Origin: Methanobacterium sp.
GTDB lineage: Archaea > Methanobacteriota > Methanobacteria > Methanobacteriales > Methanobacteriaceae
DNA length: 16,488 nt
NCBI GenBank assembly: GCA_021372715.1
Contig: JAJFTX010000016.1
Span: forward strand, 1 to 16,488
Reading direction: 5' to 3'
In this document: positions 1 to 6,711 of the stretch, piece after piece
Layout: the number at the start of each line of letters is the position of its first letter
Position numbering within the stretch: position 1 is the first letter of the stretch
Position numbers and translations under genes: made by a program
Notes under the pieces: generated by a model
Databases searched by the model: none
What the model was told of the DNA's origin: nothing
What the model saw: only the letters and a program-made list of their open reading frames with translations

Positions 1-29
1 AACAATTATGGACTCGTGACTTAAATTAT

Positions 30-1469
30 TTACCTTTTGAGTCTCTTGAATTGATCGAAAAAAATCTTCAGTAAAAGCAGTGCAGGTATAATTTCAATTC
101 TTCCAATCCACATATTGAAAATAAGGAAAATTTCAGCAACATCAGGCATATTAGCGGACACTATTCCCATGGAAAGCCCTACATTACCCTGGGCAGATGC
201 TGCTTCAAAAAGAGAATCAATTCCACCATAACCATACTGCATTAAAACCATCCAACTGATGAAAATGAAAAATAAATATATAAAAACATAACTTCCTGCT
301 TCTCTTATCTCTACATCCCCCACAGATTTCCCACTGATTTTTCTGGTAATCACCGATCCTTCAGGGGATAAAATCCTTTTAATTTCCCAATAAATTCCTT
401 TAATTAAAGTTACAACCCTTATAAGCTTCAAAGCACCTGTTGTTGATCCGGCAGCCATACCGATGATCATGGAGATGATCAAAATTACCTTCGCATAATC
501 TATCCAGGCCTCCATAGAACTAACCGGCAGGGTGTTCGAACCAGTACAACTCAGGGCCGAAACAACATAAAAAACAGCGTTAAGATTAGTAAAATTCGCA
601 TATACAATAAGAAGTATGGAGAATATAGTTACTATAATAATCATGGCTTGAAACTGCACATCACGAAAAACATCAATAACTTTACCTTTCAATGCTTTGT
701 AATGAACTAAGAAACTGGTTCCACCTATTACCATTAATATGATGGTTATAATTGTAATCAAGTCACTACCATAGGCTCCTATATTGTTATTTTTAACAGA
801 CATGCCCCCTGTGGATAGGTTGGTAAAGGTATTATTTATTGCATCGAAAATGGACATGCCTGCTAGTACATAGAGCACAATTCCTAAGATGGTGTATAAG
901 AGATATATCCACCAAATAGTTTTAACGGTGTTGGTGATGCTGGGTTTTATCTTCTCTTCACGTGCTTCAGATTTATATAAACGTGCAGCTGTGGTTCCTG
1001 GCCTTATTAAAATACCTATAACCATTATAACCACCCCTAATCCCCCTACCCATTGTTCGATACTTCTTAAAAATAAAACAGAGTTGGGTAATATCTCTAC
1101 ATCGGCAAATATACTTAATCCACTTCCACTCCAGGCAGACATGCTCTCAAAATAAGCATTTAAAAAATCTATATTGGTAGCAAACATCAAACAAATTCCA
1201 CCAATTAATGCTGCCCAAAGCCAGGCCAGACCAGCTATTAACATCCCATGCCTTAGTCTTAATCTCCTCTCATCAAAGGGTACTTTTCTTAATAAAAACC
1301 CTAAAGCAATGGAAAATAAACCACAACCTATAAAACTAAGATAATTTGATTCTCCGTATATAACAGCAATTATAATAGGTATTAAAACTACTATGCCTAT
1401 TCCCTGCATTATAATACCCAATGGATTGGATATTAAAAGAAGATCCCTTTTACCTACAGTAATTTTCAT
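30..1469 (-). CDS. trkH: TrkH-family potassium uptake channel subunit
   Basis: Integral membrane K+ translocating subunit that normally works with a cytoplasmic NAD/ATP-binding TrkA partner to import potassium. The 479-residue protein is almost entirely hydrophobic helices. All four selectivity-filter P-loops of the Trk/Ktr superfamily are visible: SGSGLS near residues 114-119, STGGMS at 219-224, SCTGSN at 307-312 and QGNVGLS at 427-433. Other family signatures are AAGSTTGALKLIR (339-351) and NMWIGRIEIIP (452-462). Length is normal for TrkH. The ATG start is preceded by GGGA and lies downstream of a TATA box on the minus strand at 1521-1531. The PH-domain gene lies 77 nt upstream on the same strand. 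No trkA is visible; it could lie beyond the left edge. Family assignment is firm. Ion coupling (H+ or Na+) cannot be read from the sequence. Confidence 0.95.
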   Translation of the reverse strand: MKITVGKRDLLLISNPLGIIMQGIGIVVLIPIIIAVIYGESNYLSFIGCGLFSIALGFLLRKVPFDERRLRLRHGMLIAGLAWLWAALIGGICLMFATNIDFLNAYFESMSAWSGSGLSIFADVEILPNSVLFLRSIEQWVGGLGVVIMVIGILIRPGTTAARLYKSEAREEKIKPSITNTVKTIWWIYLLYTILGIVLYVLAGMSIFDAINNTFTNLSTGGMSVKNNNIGAYGSDLITIITIILMVIGGTSFLVHYKALKGKVIDVFRDVQFQAMIIIVTIFSILLIVYANFTNLNAVFYVVSALSCTGSNTLPVSSMEAWIDYAKVILIISMIIGMAAGSTTGALKLIRVVTLIKGIYWEIKRILSPEGSVITRKISGKSVGDVEIREAGSYVFIYLFFIFISWMVLMQYGYGGIDSLFEAASAQGNVGLSMGIVSANMPDVAEIFLIFNMWIGRIEIIPALLLLKIFFDQFKRLKR

Positions 1470-1481
1470 TTTATCCCATAA

Positions 1482-1531
1482 TTAATCATGATTAACAGTT
1501 TAAATAGTTTATTACTGCCTATGATATAAAA
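1482..1531 (-). promoter_or_regulatory. trkH promoter with palindromic leader element
   Basis: Read on the minus strand, TTTTATATCAT (plus coordinates 1521-1531) is a good archaeal TATA box and predicts transcription starting near 1500. Just downstream, between that point and the trkH ATG, lies the perfect 14-bp palindrome TTAATCATGATTAA (1482-1495). Its position suits an operator, but no regulator is identified and AT-rich palindromes also occur by chance. Confidence 0.5.
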
Positions 1532-1546
1532 TTAATAATTCATTTA

Positions 1547-2152
1547 TTACCTTAATTTGAATTTCCTATCATATTCTTCAATGACTGATCTCTGGTCTTC
1601 TGTTCTTTTATATTGCCTGAAACCAATATCTTCTCCCTGCATCAATCTGTTTATGGTACTTTCCATTCTTGAAGGATTAGGAGTATCTTCCATTATTAAC
1701 TGGGTATGTTCATGTCCACCGGATATTTCTATATCCCCTGCTTTGAAAAGCCTTTCCAGAAGTCCCTGTGATATATCTATATCTTGAATCATGTGGTAAG
1801 GCATGTAAATCTTTCTTTTCCTGATTATTCCCTTTTTAATCATAACCCTCTGGGTGGTGAGGATGTAACGGGTCGCTCTCCAGTTAAAAATCTCCCAGAC
1901 AATCCATAGAAATAGTATAAATAAAACTAACAGTAAGAAGTAAGCAGTCCAAGTTACCAGAGGTATTTGTATATAACTAACTAAAACATACTGAACTGAA
2001 GCGGTTAAGGCCAGGATAGCTGTAAAGAAATACAGAAGCAAAAACAGTATGATGATCTTGATCATGGTAGATCCTAAATAAAGGGTGAATCTAGGTCGGG
2101 TCTCAAATAAAACCTTTTCACCATTATAGGAAACTCTTATATCCTCATCCAT
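1547..2152 (-). CDS. PH-domain (DUF304/bPH2) membrane protein
   Basis: A 201-residue membrane-anchored protein of the bacterial/archaeal PH-domain family (DUF304, YdbS-like). Two hydrophobic spans are visible, about residues 28-50 and 66-88. A domain with the family pattern follows: ATRYILTTQRVMIKKG (93-108), IYMPYHMIQDIDISQG (115-130) and LFKAGDIEISGG (135-146). The C-terminal tail is charged. These proteins are usually of unknown function, with a proposed scaffold or lipid-interaction role at the membrane. The ATG start has GGAG about 6-7 nt upstream. trkH follows 77 nt downstream on the same strand but seems to have its own TATA box, so co-transcription is possible, not certain. A direct role in potassium transport would be speculation. 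Confidence 0.85.
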   Translation of the reverse strand: MDEDIRVSYNGEKVLFETRPRFTLYLGSTMIKIIILFLLLYFFTAILALTASVQYVLVSYIQIPLVTWTAYFLLLVLFILFLWIVWEIFNWRATRYILTTQRVMIKKGIIRKRKIYMPYHMIQDIDISQGLLERLFKAGDIEISGGHEHTQLIMEDTPNPSRMESTINRLMQGEDIGFRQYKRTEDQRSVIEEYDRKFKLR

Positions 2153-2289
2153 TTTTTATCTCCAGATTAAATTATTCTCAATTATTTTTAATATCTTAAA
2201 CAGGGATATTGTTCTTTTGTTAACTTGAACCCTATAAAACTTTTTTTATTATAAAGTATATTATTAGGAGATTTAACAAATAAAGATTG
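2153..2289. promoter_or_regulatory. Divergent promoter region, PH-domain gene and UPF0280 gene
   Basis: A 137-bp AT-rich spacer separates two divergent genes. CCTATAAAAC (2231-2240) and TTTATTATAAAGTATA (2246-2261) are candidate TATA boxes for the rightward gene. The complement of the first, GTTTTATAGG, could serve the leftward gene. TAGGAG at 2265-2270 resembles a ribosome binding site but lies 19 nt before the favoured ATG, which is unusually far. Which TATA element is used cannot be decided from sequence. Confidence 0.45.
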
Positions 2290-3018
2290 ATGATTGAAGA
2301 AAAAATTTCCATTGAAGAGACCCATATCACCCTGAAAACCGATCAGGAAAAAAATAAATTATACTATTATATCCTTAAACAGCGCCGGAAGCTTAAGAAT
2401 TATATAGCCAGAAATGGAGATTTTTTAACCAGTTTCGAACCACTTATTATCGAGGATGCGCCTCTTATAGTTAAGATGATGGTTCGTGCCGCTAGAAAAG
2501 CCGAGGTAGGTCCTATGGCCTCTGTTGCAGGTACCATATCCCAGCTTTCCATGGGTTTCCTCCTAAAAGAAGGAGCCAATTATGCCATAGTAGATAACGG
2601 TGGTGATGTTGCCCTTAAAACTAATAAAAAGGTGAATATAGGATTATATGCTGGAGAATCATCACTTTCGGGAAGGATAGGATTTCGGATAAACCATAAA
2701 AAAACTCCCATGGGCATTTGCACATCATCCGGAACCGTGGGACATTCGGTTAGTTTTGGTAGGGCAGATTCAGTTACAGTCTTTGCAGATGAAGCAAGTA
2801 TAGCAGATGCACTGGCAACATCCATCGCTAATGAAGTTAAAGGACTATTAGATAGTGATGCTGTGGGAAATGGACTCTCCCGGGCTGATGATTTCCGAGA
2901 GTATATGAGGGGAGTGATGATCATCGTAGGTGAATCAGCAGGGATAGTAGGTAAGATCCCCCAATTGGTAAAAACCGATGCAAAAGTGGTTTTAGGAGAT
3001 TTATTTGAGCTTTATTAA
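2290..3018 (+). CDS. UPF0280 (COG2122) ApbE-superfamily protein
   Basis: A 242-residue soluble protein of UPF0280/COG2122, a family common in methanogens and related to the FMN-transferase/FAD-binding ApbE fold. ApbE-like motifs appear in order: GPMASVAGTIS (74-84), DNGGDVAL (102-109), TSSGTVGHSVSFGRAD (145-160) and ADALATSIAN (172-181). The reaction is not established. As I recall, the Methanosarcina acetivorans member of COG2122 was reported to be needed for efficient sulfide assimilation, so a role in sulfur incorporation (homocysteine/cysteine) is the best hypothesis. I chose ATG 2290 over the in-frame TTG immediately before it at 2287; the two differ by one residue. The gene stands alone, divergent from the PH-domain gene and convergent with the small membrane protein and moeA. 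Confidence 0.9.
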   Translation: MIEEKISIEETHITLKTDQEKNKLYYYILKQRRKLKNYIARNGDFLTSFEPLIIEDAPLIVKMMVRAARKAEVGPMASVAGTISQLSMGFLLKEGANYAIVDNGGDVALKTNKKVNIGLYAGESSLSGRIGFRINHKKTPMGICTSSGTVGHSVSFGRADSVTVFADEASIADALATSIANEVKGLLDSDAVGNGLSRADDFREYMRGVMIIVGESAGIVGKIPQLVKTDAKVVLGDLFELY

Positions 3019-3096
3019 TTAAAAAAAGTTATATACATTATATGAAAAGAAATTTAATTTAATTAAAAAAATTTTACTTATTTTTCAGATATCTGA

Positions 3097-3237
3097 CTAT
3101 TTGGATTTCTTTAAACGGTTTTTTAGCTTAACCAAACCATAAATAGCAAAACCAATGACAATTATTAGAATAATAATCCAAATAAGAACAGTTGCCCAGG
3201 TAAATATCCAGTTAACAATGGTTTCTAATATTCCCAT
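3097..3237 (-). CDS. Small single-span membrane protein, 46 aa
   Basis: Short open frame on the minus strand encoding 46 residues. It begins MGILETIVNW and has one strongly hydrophobic span (about residues 11-35, rich in Ile, Val and Trp). It ends in a basic tail, KLKNRLKKSK. This suggests a membrane protein with N-terminus outside and C-terminus inside by the positive-inside rule. It lies between moeA and the UPF0280 gene. A good TATA box (minus strand TAAATATAAA, 3261-3270) is centred about 28 nt upstream of the ATG and no ribosome binding site is evident, which suggests a leaderless mRNA. I do not recognise a family. The clean hydrophobic-then-basic layout and the well-placed promoter argue that it is real; conservation in relatives would decide. 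Confidence 0.6.
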   Translation of the reverse strand: MGILETIVNWIFTWATVLIWIIILIIVIGFAIYGLVKLKNRLKKSK

Positions 3238-3260
3238 ATCATACAATTGGATTTAACACG

Positions 3261-3270
3261 TTTATATTTA
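3261..3270 (-). promoter_or_regulatory. TATA box of the 46-aa membrane protein gene
   Basis: Minus-strand TAAATATAAA is centred about 28 nt from the ATG at 3237. Archaeal transcription starts about 25 nt downstream of the TATA box, so the start would fall at or next to the start codon. Confidence 0.5.
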
Positions 3271-3311
3271 GCCCTAAATAAATAAATAGAATCAATTCAA
3301 TTGGAATAATA

Positions 3312-4541
3312 TCATATTTCCAAGGAGTATACATCCACTTCTGTTCCCTCTTCTATGATCTCCACGTTCTTTGGAATTAAAAAGTAACCATCTGCTTCAG
3401 CTAATGAGGTTATAGCACCGGAATCCTTCAATATTGGATGGGCTTGATTATCTTTTATTTTAACCAACACGTATTGTTGCCTTCCTCTGGCTGCTATGTA
3501 TCTTCTGGATATTTTCAGTGTAGCCAATTTTCTCTCCTGATCAAAATCTGGTAGAGAGGCTAATTTCCTCAAAAAAGGCGTTATAAAAACACGGAATATC
3601 ATTAAAGCCGATACTGGATATCCTGGTAATCCGAAAATTATTTTTTCTTCACCTTCGTCTTCAATTAAACCGATTATGGTTGGTTTACCTGGTTTAACAG
3701 CTATTCCATGTACCAAAACTTTGCCTAATTCATCTAAAACCGTTCTTAAATTATCTCCAGCACCAGCTGATGTGCCTCCTGATGTTATTATAATATCAGC
3801 ATCTTTATATTTTTTAATTGAACTTTTTAATGAATCATAATCGTCTTTAACTATTTCAGAATGAACTGGGATGCAACCACATGATTTCACTGCATTGGAG
3901 ATGGAATAAGAATTAATATCATATATCTTTCCGTATACCAAATTTTGGTCGTGTTTTATGATCTCATTTCCAGTAGAAATTACTGCTACTCGTGGTTGTA
4001 TGTAAACCGGCACTTGTGTCATGCCAATAGCACTTAGAACTCCTATTTTATCAGAAGTAATTAAAACACCTTGGGAGAGTAGTAGTTCTCCTTTTCTAAT
4101 ATCTGAACCTTCTTTAGTTATATTGGCATTTAATGGTACACCCTCAGAAATAAGTACATTATCACCCTGTTTCTCGGTGTATTCTATCATAACCACCGCA
4201 TCAGCTCCTTCAGGGATGGGGGCACCGGTACTTACTTCCATACATGTTCCTTTTGTAACTTCTGTTTCAGGCACTTTACCCGCCGTAACCAGTCCTTTAA
4301 GCTTTAATGTTACAGGTTCATCTTCTGATGCATGGAAGGTGTCTTTGGATTTTAGAGCATAACCATCCATGGCTGCCCGTCTAAAAGGAGGCAGATTTAT
4401 GATGGCGTATATGTCCTCTGCAAGAACCCTTTTATATGCCTCATCTAAGGGTACTTTTTCCACCGTTTTGTTTATCGGAAGTTTGGCTATAGTATTCTGG
4501 GCATCCTCCGGGTCGATTATTTTTAAAAATTCCTTTCCCAT
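3312..4541 (-). CDS. moeA: Molybdopterin molybdenumtransferase MoeA
   Basis: Inserts molybdenum (or tungsten) into adenylylated molybdopterin in the last step of cofactor synthesis; methanogens need this cofactor for formylmethanofuran and formate dehydrogenases. From the chosen start the protein has 409 residues, normal for MoeA. Motifs visible: PPFRRAAMDGYAL (51-63), STGAPIPEGADAVV (104-117), the MoCF-binding loop SGGTSAGAGDN (254-264), HGIAVKPGKPT (278-288) and GLPGYPVSAL (304-313). A C-terminal beta domain follows. An in-frame start 31 codons upstream (4634) is possible. I prefer 4541 because GTGATC, which pairs with the 16S 3' end, precedes it, and because a TATA-like element (4576-4590) lies inside the longer version, whose extra N-terminus does not look like MoeA. 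No other molybdopterin gene is in the window. Confidence 0.94.
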   Translation of the reverse strand: MGKEFLKIIDPEDAQNTIAKLPINKTVEKVPLDEAYKRVLAEDIYAIINLPPFRRAAMDGYALKSKDTFHASEDEPVTLKLKGLVTAGKVPETEVTKGTCMEVSTGAPIPEGADAVVMIEYTEKQGDNVLISEGVPLNANITKEGSDIRKGELLLSQGVLITSDKIGVLSAIGMTQVPVYIQPRVAVISTGNEIIKHDQNLVYGKIYDINSYSISNAVKSCGCIPVHSEIVKDDYDSLKSSIKKYKDADIIITSGGTSAGAGDNLRTVLDELGKVLVHGIAVKPGKPTIIGLIEDEGEEKIIFGLPGYPVSALMIFRVFITPFLRKLASLPDFDQERKLATLKISRRYIAARGRQQYVLVKIKDNQAHPILKDSGAITSLAEADGYFLIPKNVEIIEEGTEVDVYSLEI

Positions 4542-4575
4542 GTTGATCACATTAAAAAATTTTTTTATCACTAAG

Positions 4576-4590
4576 AAATTTAAATTAAAT
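4576..4590 (-). promoter_or_regulatory. Candidate TATA box of moeA
   Basis: Minus-strand ATTTAATTTAAATTT is centred about 42 nt upstream of the preferred moeA ATG. It predicts a leader of about 15 nt that holds the GTGATC ribosome binding site. The element is plain AT-rich sequence, so confidence is modest. A second minus-strand TATA-like motif lies near 4678-4688. Confidence 0.4.
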
Positions 4591-4657
4591 GATAGATTAC
4601 CAATGTTTAATATGAGATCACCGGATCTGTACACTTAAATCTGGTGAATTAATACTC

Positions 4658-4760
4658 TTTTTTATATACACTAAAACACTATATAAATAAAGAGCTAGTA
4701 TTCGTATTAAATTTTTTATTATGAATTATTAGATTAACGGTTTCAAATTCATCACCGTTA
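4658..4760 (+). promoter_or_regulatory. aIF1A promoter and long leader with inverted repeat
   Basis: Two strong TATA-like motifs lie in the moeA/aIF1A divergent spacer: TTTTTATATACAC (4659-4671) and ACTATATAAAT (4678-4688). Either predicts transcription starting about 75-100 nt before the aIF1A start codon, a long leader for an archaeal gene. The leader contains an exact 7-bp inverted repeat, TAACGGT (4735-4741) and ACCGTTA (4754-4760), with a 12-nt spacer. Because the motifs are nearly symmetric, one of them could also drive moeA. Confidence 0.5.
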
Positions 4761-4788
4761 TAATGTTAAATAAACAGGAGGAGAGTGT

Positions 4789-5094
4789 TTGAGAAAAGGT
4801 CATGGACAGAATACTCAGGAAATAAGAAGGGTCAGAACTCCCCGTAAAGGAGAGATACCCGGAGTTGTAGAACAGATTATGGGTCACGGTAAGCTTAAGG
4901 TGAGATGTACCGATGGAAAAACAAGGCTTGGCCGAATCCCTGGAAAGATGAAAAAAAGGATATGGATCAGGGAAGGAGACGTGGTTCTGATAAAACCATG
5001 GGAATTTCAGAGTGATGAAAAAGCAGATATCATCTGGAGATATACTCGAACTGAATCTAACTGGTTAGAACGCCGAGGTTACCTTAAATTATAG
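4789..5094 (+). CDS. eif1A: Translation initiation factor aIF1A
   Basis: Archaeal homologue of eIF1A/IF1, which binds the A site of the small ribosomal subunit during initiation. The 101-residue protein begins RKGHGQNTQEIRRVRTPRKG (2-21). An OB-fold follows: GVVEQIMGHGKLKVRCTDGK (25-44), RIPGKMKKRIWIREGD (49-64), VLIKPWEF and DIIWRYT. The length matches the family. The start is TTG, fixed by the strong AGGAGGAG at 4776-4783, 5 nt upstream; no in-frame ATG gives a full N-terminus. It is the first gene of a run of five on the plus strand devoted to translation, ribosome maturation and DNA topology. Confidence 0.97.
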   Translation: MRKGHGQNTQEIRRVRTPRKGEIPGVVEQIMGHGKLKVRCTDGKTRLGRIPGKMKKRIWIREGDVVLIKPWEFQSDEKADIIWRYTRTESNWLERRGYLKL

Positions 5095-5162
5095 ATTATA
5101 ACCTCTTTATTATTCTAATATCTAATTTTAACTGTAAATCCTTTGAATGGAAATGTTAATCC

Positions 5163-5174
5163 TTTTTTATAGTT
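5163..5174 (+). promoter_or_regulatory. Candidate TATA box of rio1
   Basis: TTTTTTATAGTT is centred about 35 nt before the rio1 ATG at 5204. The predicted transcription start near 5195 would give a very short leader. It suggests rio1 can be transcribed independently of aIF1A, which ends 109 nt upstream. Confidence 0.4.
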
Positions 5175-5203
5175 AACTCAATTTTGCTTCTTTTGTGGTT
5201 AAT

Positions 5204-5971
5204 ATGTCAAAAATATCTAAGGCAGATGAAGATCTTAGAAAAATGCTATCAGAAAAACGTATAAAAAGTGATGCTGATAGAAAAGTGGGAAGTGAAGTGT
5301 TTGATAAAAGAACACTAAAAACACTCTACAAACTGGCTAATCAGGGATATTTGAAGGTACTAAACGGCGCAATCAGTACTGGAAAAGAAGCTAATGTTTT
5401 TAAAGGAATAAATGATGAAGATGAATTTGTGGCCGTTAAAATATACCGTATTACCACCTCTGATTTTAAAAAGATGCAAGATTATATCCAGGGAGACCCT
5501 AGATTCAAAGTTAATACCAGTAATAAGCGCCAAATAGTGAATGTATGGGTAAATAAGGAATTCAGAAATCTTAAAAGAGCATGTGAATTTGGTGTTAGGG
5601 TTCCTCATCCCATTATCGCCAAGAACAACATATTGATTATGGAATTCATAGGTGATAAAGAGGGAAATGCTGCACCCTTATTAAAAGACGCTAACATTAC
5701 TAACCCAGAGAAAACCTTTGATGAATTAGTAAATTATATTAAAATACTATATAATAATGCAAAATTAGTTCACGGTGATTTATCAGGTTTTAATATATTA
5801 ATGAAGAATGATGAACCGGTTATAATCGATATTTCTCAGGGTGTTGTTGTAGATCATCCCATAGCAGAGGAGCTTTTAAATAGAGATATTGTTAATCTTT
5901 TGAAGGATTTTAAAAAATTAGGTATTAAAATATCAGAAGATGAGATAAAAAGTAAAATTATGGATTTATGA
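5204..5971 (+). CDS. rio1: RIO1-type serine/threonine kinase/ATPase
   Basis: Atypical protein kinase of the Rio1 family, which acts in the late maturation and release of 40S/30S precursors. The 255-residue protein keeps all catalytic features: nucleotide loop STGKEA (58-63), ATP-positioning lysine in VAVKIYR (K79), catalytic loop HGDLSGFN (190-197, D192) and metal-binding aspartate in IIDIS (D209). An N-terminal charged segment precedes the kinase domain. I chose ATG 5204 over GTG 5195, which adds only three residues; the predicted transcription start falls near the GTG. It stands between aIF1A and a Dim2-like KH protein. Eukaryotic homologues of both act on the decoding region of the small subunit, so the order fits a ribosome-maturation unit. 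Confidence 0.96.
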   Translation: MSKISKADEDLRKMLSEKRIKSDADRKVGSEVFDKRTLKTLYKLANQGYLKVLNGAISTGKEANVFKGINDEDEFVAVKIYRITTSDFKKMQDYIQGDPRFKVNTSNKRQIVNVWVNKEFRNLKRACEFGVRVPHPIIAKNNILIMEFIGDKEGNAAPLLKDANITNPEKTFDELVNYIKILYNNAKLVHGDLSGFNILMKNDEPVIIDISQGVVVDHPIAEELLNRDIVNLLKDFKKLGIKISEDEIKSKIMDL

Positions 5972-6073
5972 GGATAGAAAAGTTTATTATAGGGGATATT
6001 CAATATAGACATGAGTCTTAGTACCATCCCTTCTTTATTATACATCATAGATTATCTTTTGAGGTGCACATAT

Positions 6074-6655
6074 TTGAATAATACTGAATATCTAAAAATT
6101 CCCCGTGAAAGAGTAGGGGTATTAATTGGAAAACATGGAATTAGTAAGGATGAGATTGAAAAGATAACCCAGACTAAAATAGATGTTGAAAGTGAAACGG
6201 GTAGTGTTTCTATAGAATCTACCCAAGATACAGAAGATCCATTATCTGTTTGGAAGGCCAGGCACATGGTAAAAGCCATTGGCAGGGGTTTTAATCCTGA
6301 AGTGGCACTTAAACTCATCAGTGATGAAGTTTTACTGGACATCATCAACCTTCCGGATTATGTGGGAAAATCAAAAAAAGCCATTCTAAGACAGAAGGGA
6401 AGAATCATCGGTAAAGATGGTAGAACAAGAGATATAATAACAGATATGACCGGTGTTGATTTATCAGTTTATGGTAAGACAGTAGCCCTCATAGGGAGTT
6501 TTGAACACATACAGGTAGCCCGGGAAGCAGTGGATATGATCTTACATGGTTCACGACATAAAAGTGTTTATGCATTCCTAGAGAAGAAAACTCGTGAAAT
6601 GAAAATTAAAGAATTTAAAGATATTGCAAAAGATGAAGAATCTCTATTAAAGTAG
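6074..6655 (+). CDS. Dim2/Pno1-like KH-domain RNA-binding protein
   Basis: Archaeal counterpart of eukaryotic Dim2/Pno1, which binds near the 3' end of 16S/18S rRNA in late small-subunit maturation. The 193-residue protein has two KH modules: RVGVLIGKHGISKDEI (13-28) and GRIIGKDGRTRDII (109-122). Both keep a GxxG loop (GKHG and GKDG). A charged C-terminal helix follows. The open frame extends upstream to an ATG at 6011, but I place the start at TTG 6074. It has GAGGTG (6061-6066) 7 nt upstream and the protein then begins NNTEYLKIPRERVGVLIG, typical of the family. The extra upstream residues are hydrophobic and unlike the family. It follows rio1 by 102 nt and precedes top6B by 56 nt. Confidence 0.93.
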   Translation: MNNTEYLKIPRERVGVLIGKHGISKDEIEKITQTKIDVESETGSVSIESTQDTEDPLSVWKARHMVKAIGRGFNPEVALKLISDEVLLDIINLPDYVGKSKKAILRQKGRIIGKDGRTRDIITDMTGVDLSVYGKTVALIGSFEHIQVAREAVDMILHGSRHKSVYAFLEKKTREMKIKEFKDIAKDEESLLK

Positions 6656-6711
6656 ATTTAATGATTAATATTTATTGGATTTAATTTAAATTAATTGAGA
6701 GGAGGCTTTAT

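Noticed and set aside
1..29. Possible start of a trkA gene downstream of trkH at the left edge.
   Set aside because: No start codon with a ribosome binding site is visible on the minus strand in these 29 bases, so nothing can be called.
4542..4634. N-terminal extension of moeA by 31 codons.
   Set aside because: The extension is unlike MoeA N-termini, spans a TATA-like element, and a ribosome-binding match precedes the internal ATG.
6011..6073. N-terminal extension of the KH-domain protein from ATG 6011.
   Set aside because: The internal TTG has a strong GAGGTG site at ideal spacing, and the extra residues are hydrophobic and unlike the family.
6681..6694. TTAATTTAAATTAA palindrome before top6B.
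   Set aside because: It is pure A/T sequence in an AT-rich spacer; such symmetry is common and nothing marks it as a regulatory site beyond a possible weak TATA box.
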